DNA of 39,898 nucleotides from Nocardia sp. Its GTDB lineage: Bacteria > Actinomycetota > Actinomycetes > Mycobacteriales > Mycobacteriaceae. The stretch is from positions 1 to 39,898 of the forward strand of contig JACIXH010000022.1 in assembly GCA_014360565.1 (NCBI GenBank). Reading direction: 5' to 3'. A model generated the notes under the pieces. The model did not search any database. It was not told where the DNA came from and was given only the letters and a program-made list of their open reading frames with translations. Shown here one piece after another: positions 36,194-39,898 of this stretch (position 1 is the first letter of the stretch; the number at the start of each line of letters is the position of its first letter). Position numbers and translations under genes: made by a program.

Positions 36194-38017
36194 TCAGTCG
36201 CGTCGACGGCTGACGACCAGGATCGCGACACCGATGCCGGTGATCAGCGCTACACCCGCCCCGATCAGGACATACCACGCCCACGGCCGGGCGACTGTCG
36301 CCGGACCGCTGACGGCGACAGGCTGATCGGCTCCCGGCTGCGCGCTCGAGCCGAGATAGGTCGGGCCGCGCTCCGCCGCTCCCGCCACGGTGACGTCGAG
36401 CTGTACGGGCGTCGGCGGCATGGCGTCGGCGCCGGACGGGATACCGACCTTCACTGCGAGGTAATACCACCCGGCCACCGACTGCGCGCGAACGTTGTAG
36501 CTGTCGCGGTTGGCGTAGCGAATCGGCACCGAGGCCAGGCGAAGTTCGGTGCTAGACCGGCCGGTATAGGCATTGGTGTCGGCGCCGATCTCGGAGCCGA
36601 GCGGGTTGTACAGCGTGGTGGTCACGTTCGAGGCCGCGGTGCTGTTGGCTCCGCCGGTCTCGGCGAAACGTACTCGGTAGGCCAACCCCTGCCCCCATTC
36701 GAGTCGAACGCGGTAGAAGACGTACTCGCCCGACTGCACGGTGTCGGTGTAGCTGCCGCCGCCGGGCAGGGTGGCGGCGGTCGTGAACGAGCCACTGCCG
36801 CTGACCGCCTGGGCAGGTGACGTCGGCTCGGTGAAGGTGGTCGCGGCGGTCGAGGCCGCCGGACCTGGATCGGTGACGCCGGGTTCGATGCCGACGAGAA
36901 TCTCCACGGGCAGCCGATCGGACGAGCTGTCCGACACCAGATCCCAGGTCAATTCGAAGGTGTAGCGACCGGGCCCGGTGCACTTGTCGGACTCGAACAG
37001 CGGTTCGGCCGCGCCGTCGAAGGACTTGGTGATGGTGAGGGCGGCGCCGTCGCTCGACCTGGTCTCGAGTTCACGTTCGCGGTTGCCGCACTCCACGCTG
37101 TCGCGCCCGAACAGGCGAAGGTCGAGTGCGTTCATGTCGTTGCTCGTCGAGGTGCTTCGCCCACGAGGGAACGAGACGATTCCGGTGAAGTGGGCCGTGG
37201 CGCCTTCGGGCACGTCGACCGCGTAGTACCGCTTCTCCCGCTGACCGAGGGTGTCGAGATACTGGCCGGCCTTGGCGACCGGTGCGGTGGCGATGGCGTC
37301 GGTGCCGGTGATGGGCGTGCCGGTGGCCTGATAGTTGCGCAGCGCGGCCGAACTCACCCGCGGCAGAATGCGTTCCAGCGCGGCACCGTCGGCGGCGTCG
37401 CTGTAGGTGCCGCCGGTGGCCTGCGCCGTGCACGTGAGCTGGGCGCGCGCCTTGTCGTCGACGGCGAACCCGATCGAGTGCACGATCAGGTCGAGGCCCT
37501 GCTGTTTCAACTCCCTGGCGACTTCGCACGGGTCCGGCGGCGAACAGGTGTCGTCGCCGTCGGAGACGAGCACGATCGAACGCGGACCGGAATCGGGCAG
37601 GGCGTCGGCGGCCTGGCGCAGGGCGGTGCCCATCGGCGTCCAGCCGCGCGCGTGGATACCGTCGACAGCGGTGGTGAGCGCGGGCTTGTCGATGACGGTC
37701 GGTTGCCGCAACACCTGGACGTCGCGGCAACCCGCCGCCTTGTCCGCCTCGGAATTGCTGGTGCCGGTGCCGTACGTGGTGAGCCCGACCGAGGATTCGG
37801 CGGGCGCGGCCTCGACGAACGTACGCACGGCTCGCTTCGCCGAATCCAGCATGGTGCCGCCCTGATCGGGACGCTCCATCGAGCCCGAGGCATCGAGGAT
37901 GAGCATGGTGGGCGCGTACCGTTCGGGGTCGGCCTGGGCGATGACCGGGAGTAGGGCGGGCAGCGCGGTGAGGGCTACGGCGGTGAGTGCGGCGGTCAGC
38001 GTGCTGATTCTCGGCAT
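36194..38017 (-). CDS. Secreted, membrane-anchored von Willebrand factor A protein
   Basis: A 607-residue exported protein. Signal peptide MPRISTLTAALTAVALTALPALLPVIAQA; vWA domain from about residue 36, with MIDAS motif LDASGSM (Asp42, Ser44, Ser46), the Thr in GWTPMGTAL and VSDGDDTC; a beta-rich middle and C-terminal part (about 250-560) and a last transmembrane helix before RRRD, so it stays anchored. Several cysteines (GCRDV, DTCSPPDPC, LTCTAQ, VECGN, SDKCTG) suggest disulfides outside the cell. Possible adhesion or cell-wall role; no ligand can be named. Confidence 0.83.
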   Translation of the reverse strand: MPRISTLTAALTAVALTALPALLPVIAQADPERYAPTMLILDASGSMERPDQGGTMLDSAKRAVRTFVEAAPAESSVGLTTYGTGTSNSEADKAAGCRDVQVLRQPTVIDKPALTTAVDGIHARGWTPMGTALRQAADALPDSGPRSIVLVSDGDDTCSPPDPCEVARELKQQGLDLIVHSIGFAVDDKARAQLTCTAQATGGTYSDAADGAALERILPRVSSAALRNYQATGTPITGTDAIATAPVAKAGQYLDTLGQREKRYYAVDVPEGATAHFTGIVSFPRGRSTSTSNDMNALDLRLFGRDSVECGNRERELETRSSDGAALTITKSFDGAAEPLFESDKCTGPGRYTFELTWDLVSDSSSDRLPVEILVGIEPGVTDPGPAASTAATTFTEPTSPAQAVSGSGSFTTAATLPGGGSYTDTVQSGEYVFYRVRLEWGQGLAYRVRFAETGGANSTAASNVTTTLYNPLGSEIGADTNAYTGRSSTELRLASVPIRYANRDSYNVRAQSVAGWYYLAVKVGIPSGADAMPPTPVQLDVTVAGAAERGPTYLGSSAQPGADQPVAVSGPATVARPWAWYVLIGAGVALITGIGVAILVVSRRRD

Positions 38018-38211
38018 CGTCCTCGGCTTCGGTGCAGCGGGGTGAAACCGAACAGACGTTACCTATCGGTCACTTGCTGCTCTACCCCTGATGAAGTGGG
38101 GCAAAGCACTGTTTGAAACAAATGACCAGGTTTGCCCAGGTGAGGTCGTCGAGCTGCGGCCCGGCTCGCGCCTGCAGCGCATCGGGGCGGTTCCGGGGCA
38201 CAATCGAACGC

Positions 38212-39898
38212 ATGGCTTTGCAGGCCCGCGACGCGCAGGAGCGCAAACGGCACGGCAGGCACTACACGCCACCGGAGCTCGCGCGGTTCCTGGCGCGACG
38301 GGCGCTGCGGTATGCCCCACGCTCCGGGGTGCTACGTGTGCTCGATCCGGCGTGCGGGGACGGCGAGTTGTTGCTGGCGGTGCATCGGGAAATCGTCGCA
38401 GGCGCACCGGAGATCACTGTCCGGCTCACCGGATATGACCTGGATCGACAGGCTGTCGTCGAAACAGCGGGTCGCGCCGGTGCTCTCGGCATCGAAATAG
38501 ACTGTCGGGCAGGTGATTTCCTCGCGGCATCGGCACACCTGGCCGACGCCTCGTTCGACATGATCATCAGCAACCCGCCGTATGTCCGCACCCAGCAGTT
38601 GGGCGGCGCGACGGCCCAATTGCTGAGCAAGCAGTTCGGGCTGCGCGGGCGGATCGACCTCACCCACCCCTTCGTGGCGATCGCGCCGCGGCTGTTGTCC
38701 GCCGACGGCGTGCTCGGATTACTGTGTGCCAACAGGTTTCTCACGACCCGCGCGGGGGCGAATCTGCGGCGGATTCTCACCGGCGATCTCACGCCGGTGG
38801 AGCTCTACGACCTGGGCGACACCAAACTGTTCGCCGCCGCGGTCCTGCCCGCGATCACCGTGGCGACCCGCAGGGCATGCCGATCCGACTGTCGCTACGT
38901 TGCGGCGTACGAGGAACTGGGCGCTGAACCCGACTGTGTCACAGAGCTGTTCGAGGCGCTGGCGGGCGATCACGGGTGCTTGGTCCGCGATGGGCGACGG
39001 GTGTTCGCGGTCGAGGTCGGCGTGCTGGACACCGGGCCCGCCCCGCCCGAACCCGCACCGCCGAGGATGCCGATACCGGCCGCGAGCCCGGTGGTGGTGG
39101 AATCGGTGACAACGCTGGAGCACTCGGCTGATGGCGGGCTGGGAGGTACCGAGCGCGGCGGCACGATGGTTTCGGCACGGCAGCGCGGCCGACGTCACGG
39201 TGACAATGCCTGGCGGATGTCGCGTCCGGCTGTCGACCATTGGCTGGGCTTGATCGCTGACCGTACCTGGCGCACGTTCGGTGACACAGCGCGGATCCGG
39301 GTGGGGATAAAGACCACCGCGGATCGGGTGTTCATCTCCGATCGCTGGGACCAGATGGATCCCAGCCCCGAGCCGGAACTGTTGCGGGAGTTGATCACTC
39401 ACCACGATCTGCAACCGTGGCGAGTTGCGATGGCGCGAGGGACGAGGGTTCTCTATCCCTACGATCTGCTGCAGCCCCGCCGCACTCCCATCGACCTCGC
39501 CGAATTCCCCTGCGCGGCAGCGTATCTACGCTTGCACGAGCAACTGCTCTCCGGCCGGCGCTACGTTGTCGACGGCGGTCGCGAGTGGTTCGAGATCTGG
39601 GTTCCGCAACGCCCGCATCTGTGGGGCGCACCGAAATTGGTGTTTCCCGACATCAGTGAACGTCCGCGATTCGCGCTCGATCGGTCGGGCGCGGTCGTCA
39701 ACGGTGACTGCTACTGGATCTCGCTCACCGACCTCGGCGTGGGCAACTCCGCCACCGATCTGGCGTATCTGCTGATGGGGGTGGCCAATTCGGCACTGGG
39801 ACTGCGGTTCTACGACGCGGTCTGCGGCAATCGGCTGTACTCGGGGCGACGTCGCTGGATCACCCAGTATGTAGCCCGGCTGCCGCTGCCGGATCCGA
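38212..39898 (+). CDS. N6-adenine DNA methyltransferase (Eco57I/TaqI class), 3' end cut by window edge
   Basis: At least 562 residues from ATG 38212. RHGRHYTPPELARFLARRAL is motif X; LDPACGDGELLL (residues 44-55) is SAM motif I; DMIISNPPYVRTQQLGG (116-132) is catalytic motif IV with NPPY; DLTHPFVAIAPRLL and GLLCANRFLTT follow. Residues about 270-330 form a Pro/Ala/Gly-rich insertion (TGPAPPEPAPPRMP and on) before the target-recognition part, which ends, at the edge, with WITQYVARLPLPDP, typical of TaqI-like C-termini. This is either the modification half of a type II system or a type IIG enzyme whose nuclease part lies elsewhere; no nuclease domain is visible here. It starts an isolated unit, 195 bases after the vWA start. 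Confidence 0.85.
   Translation, partial: MALQARDAQERKRHGRHYTPPELARFLARRALRYAPRSGVLRVLDPACGDGELLLAVHREIVAGAPEITVRLTGYDLDRQAVVETAGRAGALGIEIDCRAGDFLAASAHLADASFDMIISNPPYVRTQQLGGATAQLLSKQFGLRGRIDLTHPFVAIAPRLLSADGVLGLLCANRFLTTRAGANLRRILTGDLTPVELYDLGDTKLFAAAVLPAITVATRRACRSDCRYVAAYEELGAEPDCVTELFEALAGDHGCLVRDGRRVFAVEVGVLDTGPAPPEPAPPRMPIPAASPVVVESVTTLEHSADGGLGGTERGGTMVSARQRGRRHGDNAWRMSRPAVDHWLGLIADRTWRTFGDTARIRVGIKTTADRVFISDRWDQMDPSPEPELLRELITHHDLQPWRVAMARGTRVLYPYDLLQPRRTPIDLAEFPCAAAYLRLHEQLLSGRRYVVDGGREWFEIWVPQRPHLWGAPKLVFPDISERPRFALDRSGAVVNGDCYWISLTDLGVGNSATDLAYLLMGVANSALGLRFYDAVCGNRLYSGRRRWITQYVARLPLPDP

Overview
The window is high-GC actinobacterial DNA, most likely from Nocardia or a close relative in the Mycobacteriales. 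The best evidence is the block from about 24.3 to 34.8 kb. It keeps the gene order known from Mycobacterium: ahpE, a DUF3052 gene and a small lipoprotein gene on the minus strand, then aceE, a PucR-type regulator (MabR/FasR), fabD, acpM, kasA and accD6 on the plus strand. The mycolate-type FAS-II operon, a deazaflavin (F420) type nitroreductase, an NDMA-dependent alcohol dehydrogenase of the mycofactocin-linked family and frequent GTG/TTG starts fit the same group. A second beta-ketoacyl synthase (kasB), present in Mycobacterium tuberculosis, is absent.

Layout. 0-5.1 kb: the 5' part of a fused aminodeoxychorismate synthase (runs off the left edge), an APH-like phosphotransferase, a DinB-fold protein, the NDMA-dependent alcohol dehydrogenase and a DUF1801 protein. 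5.1-10.3 kb: a zinc uptake locus of the AztABCD type. The ATPase gene is divergent from permease, AztD-like propeller, solute-binding lipoprotein and AztD chaperone genes, with a Zur-type operator between. The ATPase and propeller genes each need one extra base to read through, and permease and propeller share one open frame. 10.4-16.3 kb: two divergent serine hydrolases of the beta-lactamase fold, DUF3145, a deazaflavin nitroreductase divergent from a TetR regulator with twin operators, ribonuclease Z and a frameshifted methyltransferase. 16.4-21.1 kb: a 29-residue membrane peptide, an ECF sigma factor and a CxxC membrane protein with overlapping ends, facing a four-gene minus-strand operon (two polytopic membrane proteins, a small membrane protein, a cupredoxin-like lipoprotein) whose genes all overlap by four bases. 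21.6-23.3 kb: a non-canonical thiolase (lipid-transfer type) and its DUF35 partner behind a KstR-like operator. 23.4-24.1 kb: a protein that looks like the G domain of elongation factor G with all nucleotide-binding motifs lost. 24.3 kb: tRNA-Val. 34.8-39.9 kb: HxlR regulator, FMN nitroreductase, secreted von Willebrand A protein and an N6-adenine DNA methyltransferase that runs off the right edge.

The most unusual items are the pseudo-GTPase related to EF-G (23400-24146), the coupled cupredoxin/membrane operon (17332-21066), the paralogous AztD-like propeller joined to the zinc permease, and two KstR-like operators in front of the alcohol dehydrogenase and the thiolase/DUF35 pair. Three genes carry apparent one- or two-base frameshifts in C or CG runs; assembly indels are the simplest explanation and should be excluded first.
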